A stretch of 64,000 nt of DNA from Pseudobacteriovorax antillogorgiicola (GCF_900177345.1 NZ_FWZT01000015.1:62001-126000), one strand, 5' to 3'. Positions 1-8,406 are shown, counted from the stretch's first letter. Notes: generated by a model from the letters alone, not told the origin. Program-made: numbers and translations.

Positions 1-2
1 AT

Positions 3-824
3 CGCTTTATGGATATCGATCAGAATGTTGCTATGTTCAAGCGGTGTAAAACGAAGACTTTTGTCTCCATTGGCTGCAACAGTCAAGAGTTGGAGCGTGC
101 CAAGGCTCTCGCTGAGGCAGGGGCGGGTTACTTTTGTATCGATGTCGCCCACGCCCACGCAAAATATGTAGGTCAAACACTCAAAGACTTGCGAGATTTG
201 TTGGGCAAGGATGCATGCATCATGGCTGGCAATGTCGCAACTTATGCTGGGGCAGACTATCTTGCGAGTTGTGGGGCTGATGTTATCAAGGTTGGCATTG
301 GTGGGGGATCTGTGTGCACGACTCGCATCAAGACTGGTTTTGGTGTGCCGAATCTAACGGCGATTGCTGAGTGTGCGCGGGTAGGACGCTCGGTTGTAGC
401 AGATGGAGGCATCAAGGCCGCTGGAGATATCGTGAAGGCGCTGGCGTTTGGAGCTGATTTTGTGATGATTGGTAGTATGTTAAGTGGCACTAGGCCTACT
501 CCTGGTGCTGTTCTCACGAGAGACCTCGAAGATGGCAGTCCCTATCGCTACAAGACCTATCGGGGTATGGCCAGCCGAGAGGTAGCAGAGGACTACCATG
601 GGGGTGTTGCTGAATGGAAAACTGCGGAGGGCGTGGCTACGGAAGTACCGTATCGTGAAACCGAAGAAGAGATTATAGCTGACATTATCGGAGGTCTCCG
701 TTCTGGGCTAACCTATGGCGGTGCTGCAACGATCAGGGAGTTGCAACGCAAGCTTAACTACGTAGAGGTGAGTCCAGCGGGAAGGCTTGAATCACTCCCG
801 CACAAGTTAATGCAACACAGCTGA
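3..824 (+). CDS. guaC: GMP reductase (IMPDH/GMPR family), 5'-truncated by window edge
   Basis: Would reduce GMP to IMP with NADPH in purine salvage, in the cytoplasm. The frame is open to the left edge, so roughly the first 70-80 residues of a family protein of about 345 residues are missing. Seen in the sequence: the catalytic-cysteine loop GIGGGSVCTTR, the phosphate-binding stretch VADGGIKAAGDIVKALAFGA, and near the C-terminus YRGMAS, GGVAEW and EVPY. The GGVAEY/SEG/VEVPY block is characteristic of GMP reductases, and the Arg-Tyr flap dyad of IMP dehydrogenases is not apparent. The last residues (VSPAGRLESLPH) resemble IMP dehydrogenase tails, so IMP dehydrogenase is the alternative. It converges on the next gene. 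Confidence 0.8.
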   Translation, partial: RFMDIDQNVAMFKRCKTKTFVSIGCNSQELERAKALAEAGAGYFCIDVAHAHAKYVGQTLKDLRDLLGKDACIMAGNVATYAGADYLASCGADVIKVGIGGGSVCTTRIKTGFGVPNLTAIAECARVGRSVVADGGIKAAGDIVKALAFGADFVMIGSMLSGTRPTPGAVLTRDLEDGSPYRYKTYRGMASREVAEDYHGGVAEWKTAEGVATEVPYRETEEEIIADIIGGLRSGLTYGGAATIRELQRKLNYVEVSPAGRLESLPHKLMQHS

Positions 825-834
825 TACATGGAGA

Positions 835-864
835 GGGAGCTAGCGTATTTAGTGCTAGACTCTC
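835..864. terminator. Hairpin between convergent genes, possible bidirectional terminator
   Basis: GGGAGCTAGC (835-844) pairs with GCTAG plus CTCTC (854-864, one bulged A) around a 9-nt loop. It lies between the GMP reductase stop and the end of the minus-strand lipoprotein. There is no clear T-run on either side, so termination is only a suggestion. Confidence 0.35.
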
Positions 865-869
865 AGCCA

Positions 870-1886
870 TCAATTAAAAGTGCAGTTATTGACCTCAAAG
901 GCCTGGCTATCGCCATTGTCAAAGGTAATCGTGCCAATACTATCTTCAAACTCTACTGTGAAGCTGCTTGTCGGCTCCGTTGCAGCATCACTCTCATAGA
1001 CAAACCCTTGCATGGTACCCGAGATTGGAGAACAGGAATCGTTTTCAAAGCTAAGGTTATCGTAGCGGGTGATTAGTCGGGATTCATCATCAAATGTGGA
1101 ACGTACATCACCACTACGGATGACAAAGCTAGCGAGTCGATTGCTATCTGAAAAACTCTTGGCAATAATCAACGGAGTAGCTTCATCGACTTGCATAGTA
1201 TGTTGGTACGAGCCGGTGGTATCTGTAGAATCGTAGCTAACACTATGGGCGATGCTATAAGACATCGTCTCTACGATTATCCCTGTTGCTTCGCGGCTCA
1301 TTTGAATGGTGCGGTTACCGTTGAGTTCCACTGTTTTGATGAGGAGGACCTCCTCATCTGATAGCCGGGTGATTGTCTTATCGCGCCGCGATTCTTGCTG
1401 GATAGAAAGGCTCAGGCTATCGATCCCTGACCATTGCACTCGGGCGCGACGAGAATCGCTGCTACAGGCAATCTCTTGATTGGGAATGACCCAAGTTGCA
1501 GTGGAGCTGCGGCTGAGTGATTCCTCTACAGTTCTCCGCCGCGCACCGATTCCAACATCGTAGCTAACCGTTCCGCTTGTGGACTTAACGACAACCGTTT
1601 CGCTGCCAGAATCATCGCAGGAGAAGGTGATGTCGAAGCCTGTGTTTTGGGCCAAACTTAAGAGAGATGCACTACTTCGTGAATCATAGGTGTCGGTAAC
1701 AGCTGATAGGGCTTCATTATAGTGATCGCTGGCTACCAATGTGACAACATCTGGATCATCAGCTACCTTAGTTGTTCCGGTGCTACTATCTGGATTGGTT
1801 GGGTTGGCAGGGTTGCCCACCTCAACACCGCAGCTAGCAAAGAACAAGATCATCGATAAGGTGATCAATACAATTTGGATCATCAC
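870..1886 (-). CDS. Lipoprotein, paralogue of the lipoprotein ending at 2795
   Basis: Function unknown. The N-terminus is a short signal peptide ending in the lipobox FASC (Cys about residue 19), so the mature protein is probably lipid-anchored. The rest is Ser/Thr-rich and predicted beta-rich, with paired cysteines. It aligns by eye along most of its length with the product at 2795-3859: both share a CxxDG/S start of the conserved part, an IACSS or VLCDS segment followed by W.G/DxxSLSLS, and a C-terminal SCSPxSG or ECTPTSG motif leading into a VEFxDxxGT-like strand. Its ATG overlaps the stop of the upstream regulator by 4 bp (ATGA), so the two are probably translationally coupled. Real gene: high confidence; role: unknown. 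Confidence 0.75.
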   Translation of the reverse strand: MMIQIVLITLSMILFFASCGVEVGNPANPTNPDSSTGTTKVADDPDVVTLVASDHYNEALSAVTDTYDSRSSASLLSLAQNTGFDITFSCDDSGSETVVVKSTSGTVSYDVGIGARRRTVEESLSRSSTATWVIPNQEIACSSDSRRARVQWSGIDSLSLSIQQESRRDKTITRLSDEEVLLIKTVELNGNRTIQMSREATGIIVETMSYSIAHSVSYDSTDTTGSYQHTMQVDEATPLIIAKSFSDSNRLASFVIRSGDVRSTFDDESRLITRYDNLSFENDSCSPISGTMQGFVYESDAATEPTSSFTVEFEDSIGTITFDNGDSQAFEVNNCTFN

Positions 1887-2755
1887 TTATCTCCTTTGTT
1901 CAAATCGGTTGTTGGAAAGAGCTGGATATTCATCTGATAGACTTCGTCGCATTGATTGCGCTTTTGGTCGGCAAGAGCTAAAATTTTCTTCCTAAATACG
2001 CTAATCTCTTCCTTCAGGCTTGGCAGTAATGTCATCGGAATGGAAATGCTGACTGAACTGATATCTCGCTCTTGGTCTGGAACAGATGTGATGGATTCCT
2101 TGCCAAGATCGATCATCCGTTGATGATATCGAGTTACGGCGATAGAGGCGACTTCATCTCCGGTAGTGACGCGAAGCTTTGTCGGTTCCAGGCGACCCGT
2201 TTCAGGGTTGTCTTCGATCAGCTTCAAACTTTTGAGAAGCTGCAAGCTCTTTCGAGCTTGCTCTGGGCGAATATTGGGCTTGACCGCCTTTGCAATATAG
2301 CTAGGGTCTGCATTAAAGTCAGCCATGAATGTCATTTGATAGATGATCACATGAAACCATTCGCTAAAAAATTCAAGTTGGGACTGACTTTCAGGTTGTG
2401 AAAGAACCTTGGACTTGATTTGCAAAAGCTCCTGAAATAGGTTTTCGCGGCTTTGAGGTTGGCGCGCATTTTGATACTTCACTAAATTTACAAAGTACTT
2501 CTTTTCAGGCCCTGATAATTGTAAGGCTGCGATAACCTTGCTCGCAGCCTTACTGGTAAGGGGACGTTTGCCTTTTATTATGAGGTGAAGGACATTGGTG
2601 CGAGAAAAACCAAGATCTTCAGAAAACCGGATATAGGAGTAACGGTTTAGTTTTGACTTAACAATTTGGTAGACGGCGTCTAAATACTGCCGATAGTCTA
2701 AGTAATCCAGAGGGGAAACTTTTTGTTTCAGCATGTCCATAAGATCTTGATTCAT
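1883..2755 (-). CDS. TIGR02147-family HTH regulator
   Basis: Predicted DNA-binding regulator of the TIGR02147 type, a family common in Fibrobacter and Bdellovibrio relatives. The N-terminus has the typical DYLDYRQYLDAVY opening followed by a Cro/XRE-like helix-turn-helix (about residues 40-75, RFSEDLGFSRTNVLHLI, then KGKRPLTSKAASKV). The middle carries a winged-helix-like segment (ARKSLQLLKSLKLIEDNPETGRL), and the C-terminus the family's helical end (LKEEISVFRKKILALAD). It sits between two paralogous lipoproteins and overlaps the downstream one by 4 bp, which suggests it controls this set. The ATG at 2755 follows AGGAG in the minus-strand leader. Its ligand and target sites are not visible. 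Confidence 0.85.
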   Translation of the reverse strand: MNQDLMDMLKQKVSPLDYLDYRQYLDAVYQIVKSKLNRYSYIRFSEDLGFSRTNVLHLIIKGKRPLTSKAASKVIAALQLSGPEKKYFVNLVKYQNARQPQSRENLFQELLQIKSKVLSQPESQSQLEFFSEWFHVIIYQMTFMADFNADPSYIAKAVKPNIRPEQARKSLQLLKSLKLIEDNPETGRLEPTKLRVTTGDEVASIAVTRYHQRMIDLGKESITSVPDQERDISSVSISIPMTLLPSLKEEISVFRKKILALADQKRNQCDEVYQMNIQLFPTTDLNKGDK

Positions 2756-2766
2756 GGTGCACTCCT

Positions 2767-2787
2767 GAAGCAGGCAGGGCCTGCTTC
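2767..2787. promoter_or_regulatory. Perfect hairpin directly upstream of the regulator's Shine-Dalgarno
   Basis: GAAGCAGGC AGG GCCTGCTTC is a perfect 9-bp stem with a 3-nt loop. In the minus-strand transcript it lies between the lipoprotein stop (2795) and the AGGAG ribosome-binding site of the regulator at 2755. No T-run follows, so an mRNA-processing or translation-modulating hairpin is more likely than a terminator. Confidence 0.5.
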
Positions 2788-2794
2788 CTAGGGC

Positions 2795-3859
2795 TTATTG
2801 AAAGTCTGCCGCATAGCAAAGGTCATAGTCAAAGTCAGTGATCTCCTCTGGGTTATCTGAGTCGGTGATATCCATCAAGGTGTAAGAGCCATTATCAACG
2901 GACACTTCAAGCGTTTTTACTGCAGTATCGCTCCCGTTATCATAGAAATTTGCGGTCAGCTTTCCAGATGTTGGGGTGCACTCACCATCTACAAAGGTGA
3001 TCAGGTAGTCGTCAAAGCTGGTGACGACATAGGACGCATCGTCTTCTGATGCTCTGAGTGAACCTGAACTTATAAGCTTCGACTGCAATTCGTAGCTAGT
3101 TGCATCTCGAACGCTCGTGACGTTAAGCTCTTCACCATCCACTGTTTCAATCGTTAGAGACAAGGACACGTTGTTATCGCTGTTAGATGATGAAACCTCG
3201 CTAGTTCTTGTCACTGAACTGGAAACTGATTTTACCCGGGTAAAGGTCCCATCGCCATTGTCGGTATGAGAGATCCAAGTTATGGTGCGGCTGCCGGAAG
3301 CTGTCTGCTGCTTGGTCCTTGTGGTCTCGCTGTTATCAGAAGAGCGCACCCTTGAATTACTGGAGGACTTACTTCGATCGAAGCTAAGAGAAAGGGAAAG
3401 GTTGCTAATGTCTCCATCCCAGTCTATATCTGCATATGAGTTTGAGCTATCACATAAAACAGCAGTCTCGCCTTGGCTCCAAGTCCTAATGGTTGTGCCA
3501 GAGCCGGTCAATTCTCGTGTGATCGTCGCAAAGCGGGTCGTGAACTCCACTGAGCCACTGATGCTTTTTTCAAGTGTTACCTGGGCACTAGTACCATCTT
3601 CTACACAGCTTCGACTTCTCTCAATTGTTGGCCGAGATTCGTTGCCTTGCAAGGCTAGCGTGCTAGAGTTGCTACTGCTACTACTATCGCTCAACGCTTC
3701 TAAAGCGTCGGTGAGGCTGGTTGATACAGACTCGCTAGAAACCGTTTCACTAGAGCTTAAGCTTGTAGTCGATGTTTCTTCACGCTCGTCACTCTGACCA
3801 CAGGATATCGCAATGCTAGACATGATGCTTAGGCTGATAAGTTTGCTTATGAGGTTCAT
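2795..3859 (-). CDS. Ser/Thr-rich lipoprotein, paralogue of the one at 870-1886
   Basis: Function unknown. It has a signal peptide with lipobox AISC (Cys about residue 20), then a Ser/Thr-rich low-complexity stretch of about 50 residues, then a beta-rich body with conserved cysteines shared with the lipoprotein at 870-1886. The C-terminal part repeats the ECTPTSG motif and ends in an acidic NPEEITDFDYDLC region. It is the first gene of an apparent three-gene minus-strand set (lipoprotein, TIGR02147 regulator, lipoprotein), 39 bp before the regulator. The Ser-rich part generates a long antisense open frame (3282-3797) which I take as an artefact. Surface-exposed or periplasmic location is inferred. 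Confidence 0.75.
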   Translation of the reverse strand: MNLISKLISLSIMSSIAISCGQSDEREETSTTSLSSSETVSSESVSTSLTDALEALSDSSSSSNSSTLALQGNESRPTIERSRSCVEDGTSAQVTLEKSISGSVEFTTRFATITRELTGSGTTIRTWSQGETAVLCDSSNSYADIDWDGDISNLSLSLSFDRSKSSSNSRVRSSDNSETTRTKQQTASGSRTITWISHTDNGDGTFTRVKSVSSSVTRTSEVSSSNSDNNVSLSLTIETVDGEELNVTSVRDATSYELQSKLISSGSLRASEDDASYVVTSFDDYLITFVDGECTPTSGKLTANFYDNGSDTAVKTLEVSVDNGSYTLMDITDSDNPEEITDFDYDLCYAADFQ

Positions 3860-4216
3860 AGACTCTGGTCTCCAATAAAGGTTCGATGTTTTGTTATCAG
3901 GTTGATCTTGCGACCTACAAAGAACCCATCGGCAGTTATATTTTGCACATGAGATTTAAATTTTAAGTTTCTATAATTAATATAATTAAATTTAATTTTT
4001 GAAGGAAAGTTTACTTTATTTTGCATATCAAAATTTTATGTCGGGAAAGATTTTCCTCAGTGTTAATCGAGATTTGTCAACTTGCTTGACAGTCATCTGA
4101 TTCCTGCAAATACCCTGGGTAAGAATGGGGTCTTTTTTTAGATAGATAGCATTGGTTTCGGTTTTGCAATGTTAGCAATGTGGAACTTGTTCGACTCTAT
4201 TATTGGGGAAGCTGTC
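3860..4216. other. AT-rich divergent intergenic region with a candidate promoter
   Basis: About 350 bp between divergent genes. 3955-4040 is very AT-rich and would suit a promoter for the minus-strand lipoprotein set, though no clear -35/-10 pair is visible there. For the plus-strand gene, TTGACA at 4086-4091 is followed after 16 bp by AAATAC (4108-4113), a good -35 with a weak -10. Confidence 0.4.
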
Positions 4217-5554
4217 ATGTGGAAGACCATTGTCGCTGTTTTTTTGCTCTATAATTCCGCTGCTTTTGCCAATACCATTGGCTCCGACCACCAGAACTTT
4301 AACCAGGGTATATCGTTTGTGGACTATTTAACTGTCCATTCAAGCAAGACTTTAGGGGCAGGTGGATTCAGCCTTAGTTTGGGCCTCAATCATGGTGTCA
4401 ACACCCTGCCATACTTCGAACAGCCAGACGGCAATCGTGATATCCTGAAAGAATACAACGATGGGTTGTCAGCTATGGATGTGAACTTTGCTCTCGGACT
4501 AAGCGATCGTTTCGATCTAAGTTTGTCGGTTCCCTATATTGTTCACCAACGAGTGGCTGACGATGATCAGTATCATGGCCAATTCGATAAGATGGGCAAT
4601 ACAGAAGTTCGCGGCGGCTTCAAGTGGCGGTTCTTGGAAGGGGCCATGAGCGGTCTTGCTCTCGTTGGTACTGTCAATTACAATAGGGTAGAAAATAATC
4701 CTTATACCGGTGATGAAGAGTGGCCAGCATATTCCTTAGAGCTAGCTGGTGAATTGCAGTTTGGTCAAATACACTTGGCAGCAAACTTAGGGCACCGGTG
4801 GCGAAACTCTGGTGAGAGTATTGCCTTCGATAATGATACTCCCATTGAGCCCTATGAGAATCAGTGGCTGTTTTCCTCTGCTGTGGAGTGGTTTATCCCA
4901 TCTACGAGATGGAGCGCTCTTGCTGAGTTCTATGGCAACTACACTAAAACAGATATTGTGGCGATTTCACCAAGGAATGCCTCGGTGCTAGAGGGTGTCG
5001 CTGGCCTTCGTTATCGTCCTATCGATCAATTGATTCTGCAGGCTGGTGGTGGTGCTGAAATGCGCCATGCGGTGAGTAGTGCTGATCAGCGCTACTTCGT
5101 TGGCTTGCTTTGGAAGTTTGATATCGATCTCAAGAGGGACGAGCCTGTACTCATCCACGAGCCGGCACCATCTCCACCACAAGTGAAAACAAGCCCTGAC
5201 CTGGTGATACAATTGGAAGATATTCAATTTGCCTATGACTCGTATCGTATGAGCACCGGAAGCGAAAAGTCTAAGTTAGATAAGGTGAAGTCGGTTTTAC
5301 AAAACCATCACATGATCGAAAGGGTTGTTGTGGAGGGCCATGCCTGCAAACTAGGCTCGGACGAATACAACTTCGGACTTAGTGATCGCCGAGCAGACAC
5401 TGTATTGGATTGGGTCGTCGACGAGGTCGGCGTGCCACGAGAAAAGGTTATCCCGGTTGGATACGGTGAATCAAGACCTCATGCAAGTAACGACACTTCT
5501 GAAGGTCGCTCACGAAATCGTCGCGTGAAGTTTGAAATTTTCTACAAGCAATGA
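4217..5554 (+). CDS. OmpA-family outer-membrane protein
   Basis: Predicted outer-membrane beta-barrel protein that binds peptidoglycan through its C-terminus. From the chosen ATG the N-terminus is a signal peptide (MWKTIVAVFLLYNSAAFA). About residues 20-310 look like alternating beta-strands of a barrel, then a short proline-rich linker (EPAPSPPQ), and from about residue 329 an OmpA-like domain with VEGHACKLG, YNFGLSDRRA and GYGESRP, close to the consensus used to hold meso-diaminopimelate. I chose 4217 because GGGGAAGCTGTC precedes it and it gives a clean signal peptide; an upstream in-frame ATG at 4169 would add 16 residues and lacks a ribosome-binding site. Confidence 0.85.
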   Translation: MWKTIVAVFLLYNSAAFANTIGSDHQNFNQGISFVDYLTVHSSKTLGAGGFSLSLGLNHGVNTLPYFEQPDGNRDILKEYNDGLSAMDVNFALGLSDRFDLSLSVPYIVHQRVADDDQYHGQFDKMGNTEVRGGFKWRFLEGAMSGLALVGTVNYNRVENNPYTGDEEWPAYSLELAGELQFGQIHLAANLGHRWRNSGESIAFDNDTPIEPYENQWLFSSAVEWFIPSTRWSALAEFYGNYTKTDIVAISPRNASVLEGVAGLRYRPIDQLILQAGGGAEMRHAVSSADQRYFVGLLWKFDIDLKRDEPVLIHEPAPSPPQVKTSPDLVIQLEDIQFAYDSYRMSTGSEKSKLDKVKSVLQNHHMIERVVVEGHACKLGSDEYNFGLSDRRADTVLDWVVDEVGVPREKVIPVGYGESRPHASNDTSEGRSRNRRVKFEIFYKQ

Positions 5555-5585
5555 AAAAAATAGGGCCCGAGAAATTGGGGCCCTA
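5554..5585 (-). terminator. Intrinsic terminator for the minus-strand DEAD-box gene
   Basis: TAGGGCCC (5561-5568) pairs with GGGCCCTA (5578-5585), a perfect 8-bp GC-rich stem. Read on the minus strand it is followed at once by a run of seven Ts (5560-5554). It lies about 50 bp past the helicase stop. Confidence 0.8.
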
Positions 5586-5603
5586 TTCGTATCAGAAAGT
5601 CTG

Positions 5604-5634
5604 AAATCCGAATGTTTATTCGGATTTTTTTGTT
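5604..5634 (+). terminator. Intrinsic terminator for the OmpA-like gene
   Basis: AAATCCGAAT (5604-5613) and ATTCGGATTT (5618-5627) form a perfect 10-bp stem with a GTTT loop, followed on the plus strand by TTTTGTTTT. It lies about 50 bp past the OmpA-like stop and ends right at the helicase stop codon. Confidence 0.85.
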
Positions 5635-7209
5635 TTAGTTGCTACCAGAACCGTAGCTAGGGTTGTCAGAATTGTAGCGACGAGGTCGTTGATCATAGCG
5701 ATTCTGACCACCTTTTCTGCTGCCGCCCCCTTGAGAACCACCGCGATAAGAACGACGACCTTCGCCGTAGCGTCCCCCTGAGAAACCATCGTTGCTTCGG
5801 CGGCGACGATCACCATATCGCCCACCCTGGCTGTTGTTACGGTCGTAACGGCGTTCAGGACGAGGAGCTTTTAGAGGGCGGTAATCGCCTTCAGAAAGTG
5901 AGGTTCCAAAACCGATTTGCAGCAGTGCTGCAATAGCCTGGTTGGGAGGCACATCTTGCAAAATATTCTCAGAAAGAGTGAAGTAGTGCTCAAATCGACC
6001 TTCTTCACTAGAATTTTGTAAGCTATCCAATGCTCCAGCTAGCTTTGCATGGATTTTCTCTTTCTGGGCTTTGATAATGCTTTGCACCGAAGGTGGTGTT
6101 TGCTTTTCAATCTTACCCTTCGCAACGTGTTGAATCGATCTGAGTCGATGACGCTCTTTAGGGCTGACCAAGCTAATCGCCATACCTTTTTCTCCAGCCC
6201 GACCGGTTCGACCGATTCTGTGGACGTAAGACTCAGGGTGACTTGGTAGAGAGTAGTTCACTACGTGGGTGAGGGCTTTGATGTCGACCCCTCGTGCTGC
6301 CACATCAGTAGCGACAAGAATTTGTAGCTTGCGATTCTTGAAGCGATGAACAATTTTCTCTCGTTGGTTCTGGCTGATGTCACCATGAAGGGCTTCGCTG
6401 CTAAAGCCAGCTTTAATCAGCAGATGATTCACTTCATCTGTTTCCACTTTGGTGTGGCAGAAAACGATACCATAGAAATCTGGATTGGCGTGAATAACCC
6501 GCTCCAAGGCTTCTTGCTTGTCTGAATCATAGACTTCGTAATAAATCTGTTCGGTCAGAGCTGTGGTTAGCTCTTTTGGCCGTAGATTGATTTCGATCTT
6601 TTCTTTCATATAGCGATCGACAATACGGTTGAGCTGTGGTGGCATTGTCGCAGAGAAAAGCAACATCCGACGATTTTCCGGAGCGAAGCTTAGGATTGTT
6701 TCGATATCATCGATAAATCCCATATTAAGCATGTCGTCCGCCTCGTCTAGGACTACATACTGGAGGTCGTCGACTCGAAGTGCCTTCCGATCCAACAAGT
6801 CGATCACGCGGCCCGGAGTTCCGACAACAATCTGAGCGCCCTGCTTAAGGGTTCTGATTTGGCGATCATAGGACGAACCACCGTAGATCGAGCAGATCTT
6901 AAGATTGCGCTGACCTTTGAGGCGATAAATCTCTTCACAGATCTGCTTTGCAAGCTCTCGTGTGGGAGCTAGGATCAAAGCTTGTACCCGCGGTAGATCT
7001 GGATTGATCGTTTCAATTATGGGCAAGCTAAAACTAGCCGTCTTACCAGTACCAGTCTGCGCAAGTCCGAGGATGTCGCGACCGCCGTTTAGTAGTTCTG
7101 GGATACTTTTTGCTTGGATGGGGGTGGGAGTTTTGAAGCCAATGGATTCTAGATTTTCAACAATGTCTTGGCTTAGGCCTAGAGTGGCAAACGTGAGTTC
7201 TTGGGTCAT
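5635..7209 (-). CDS. DEAD-box ATP-dependent RNA helicase with RGG-rich tail
   Basis: RNA unwinding or remodelling, probably in ribosome assembly or mRNA decay. All helicase motifs are visible in order: Q motif with TPTPIQ, AQTGTGKT (Walker A), PTRELA, TPGR, DEAD, SAT, FCHTK, ATDVAARG and HRIGRTGR. After the two RecA-like domains comes a helical segment and then about 85 residues rich in Arg, Gly and Tyr (GGSRKGG, RRYNSD), a basic RNA-binding tail as in DeaD/CshA-type proteins. I chose the ATG at 7209 because the Q-motif region begins just after it; an in-frame ATG at 7260 would add 17 residues without a better ribosome site. The exact subfamily (DeaD, CshA or RhlE) is not settled. Confidence 0.9.
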   Translation of the reverse strand: MTQELTFATLGLSQDIVENLESIGFKTPTPIQAKSIPELLNGGRDILGLAQTGTGKTASFSLPIIETINPDLPRVQALILAPTRELAKQICEEIYRLKGQRNLKICSIYGGSSYDRQIRTLKQGAQIVVGTPGRVIDLLDRKALRVDDLQYVVLDEADDMLNMGFIDDIETILSFAPENRRMLLFSATMPPQLNRIVDRYMKEKIEINLRPKELTTALTEQIYYEVYDSDKQEALERVIHANPDFYGIVFCHTKVETDEVNHLLIKAGFSSEALHGDISQNQREKIVHRFKNRKLQILVATDVAARGVDIKALTHVVNYSLPSHPESYVHRIGRTGRAGEKGMAISLVSPKERHRLRSIQHVAKGKIEKQTPPSVQSIIKAQKEKIHAKLAGALDSLQNSSEEGRFEHYFTLSENILQDVPPNQAIAALLQIGFGTSLSEGDYRPLKAPRPERRYDRNNSQGGRYGDRRRRSNDGFSGGRYGEGRRSYRGGSQGGGSRKGGQNRYDQRPRRYNSDNPSYGSGSN

Positions 7210-7375
7210 ATACTTCTTTCTTTGTCTAACGGCAGCTAACTCCGTCAGAGCCTGCTGCATACCCGATCTTTTACCGATGAATCATCAGTACGTCTTTTTT
7301 GTGTGGTGCTTTTAACGTGAAAACGAATCCGACACAAGGAAATTCCTTAGAAAATTGGGATCTTGCTTCCTGGCT

Positions 7376-7876
7376 CTATAGAATGCTAATGATTTCTAGG
7401 GTTTGGCTGCCAGCTTCAATTTCGTCGCCGGCAAAGCTATCCACCAGTTCCACACCTAACGGGGATTCGGGGCTAACGATACTTACTGGGCTGGTCTGCC
7501 AATTGACGGTCATCCCTGCCCCGTAAGGGGAGAGAAACACCAACTTTTTCTGGTTAGGGTGAATAGATTCGAGAGAGACAAGGCAGCTAACGCCGATGGC
7601 TTGATCCTTGTCAAAAAGAGTGGGTTTAAGAGCCGAGAATGACACGATGTCTGCTCTTAATAAGTTTGCTCGCTCAAACTGAGAGCCAGCAAGATAAGAT
7701 AGCTCAAGGCCGTGGGTATCGTACTTGCTCTTCGCAACGGCATCTTCGTGAGTAGCTCCCCCGTGGGCAGCCTGCGCCGAACGGACAATATCATCTAGGT
7801 TCTGTCTCATCTGAGCAACGATGATCTCGTGGAGTTGTGTTTTATCGGCAAGGGTCTTCTTGTCCAGTGTAGCCAT
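7376..7876 (-). CDS. GreA/GreB-like transcription factor
   Basis: 166 residues with the layout of the GreA/GreB family: an N-terminal charged helical hairpin (about residues 5-75, with AQMRQNLDDIVRSAQ) and a C-terminal globular part with the pattern SPLGVELVDSFAGDEIEAG, matching the family's SPLGxALxGxxxGDxV/I. Family members bind in the RNA polymerase secondary channel and stimulate transcript cleavage or otherwise modulate transcription. The hairpin tip acidic pair of true Gre factors is not obvious, so this may be a Gre-like regulator rather than a cleavage factor. Start: ATG 7876 has GAAGG 9 bp upstream; a TTG at 7885 abuts that GAAGG and is unlikely. Confidence 0.65.
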   Translation of the reverse strand: MATLDKKTLADKTQLHEIIVAQMRQNLDDIVRSAQAAHGGATHEDAVAKSKYDTHGLELSYLAGSQFERANLLRADIVSFSALKPTLFDKDQAIGVSCLVSLESIHPNQKKLVFLSPYGAGMTVNWQTSPVSIVSPESPLGVELVDSFAGDEIEAGSQTLEIISIL

Positions 7877-8106
7877 GGATTGCAACCTTCAATGAAAATC
7901 ACGACCAAAAATGCAAGCATTAGTTCTATCAGATCTTTATGAGGCTGACTATCTAGGTTTAAGCGGAAGCGTGGTATCGAGTGGCCTTGGCATGAGGGGC
8001 GAACTGAAACCAGACGACGGCAGCATCGCCGTCATCACGGATTTTGCGAAGGAGTAGCTGGCAATTCCATATTTGAAACATGGCTTTTGAATCTGAGACC
8101 GAAGAT

Positions 8107-8406
8107 TTAGCGGTTGTAGCTAAATCGATTGCCTCGCCTCTTCTTGCGTTTCTTCTTCTTGCCCCGGTATTCCTCACACTCTTCTGGTAAGGTGCGTACC
8201 ATGCTCTTTCTACAAACTACTGTCTTTTGCGGGCGACGCTCAAAACGGCGCTCATCAGTGGGTTTATCGATCTCTTTCATGAGCGGCTGCCAGTGGAGTT
8301 GGTAATATTCCTCTATGGTCTTATCCACATAAGCCATATCTTGCTTGGTCAGGCACCCCGTCTGCAACAACAGTGGAATCGCCAAAAGCAGGTAAGTAGC
8401 TTTCAT
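8107..8406 (-). CDS. Small basic lipoprotein
   Basis: 99-residue hypothetical lipoprotein. The signal peptide ends in the lipobox LQTGC (Cys about residue 18). The mature part is highly charged, with a Lys/Arg-rich C-terminus (KKKKRKKRRG) and two further cysteines. The ATG at 8406 is preceded by GAGGA with good spacing; an upstream in-frame ATG at 8448 would hide the signal peptide. The basic tail might contact lipopolysaccharide, peptidoglycan or nucleic acid; this is inference only. No family recognised. Confidence 0.65.
   Translation of the reverse strand: MKATYLLLAIPLLLQTGCLTKQDMAYVDKTIEEYYQLHWQPLMKEIDKPTDERRFERRPQKTVVCRKSMVRTLPEECEEYRGKKKKRKKRRGNRFSYNR

Noticed and set aside
3282-3797. 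171-codon plus-strand open frame antisense to the Ser-rich lipoprotein
   Set aside because: It is rich in Leu/Ser as the complement of Ser-rich coding sequence, has no ribosome site and the minus-strand gene is well supported by signal peptide and paralogy.
4164-4216. Upstream ATG at 4169 as start of the OmpA-like gene
   Set aside because: It would put 16 residues before the signal peptide and has no ribosome site; ATG 4217 has GGGGA.
7959-8082. Possible 40-codon minus-strand gene beginning near 8082 after the small lipoprotein
   Set aside because: No Shine-Dalgarno before the ATG and no recognised family. The C-terminal string looks protein-like, but evidence is too thin.
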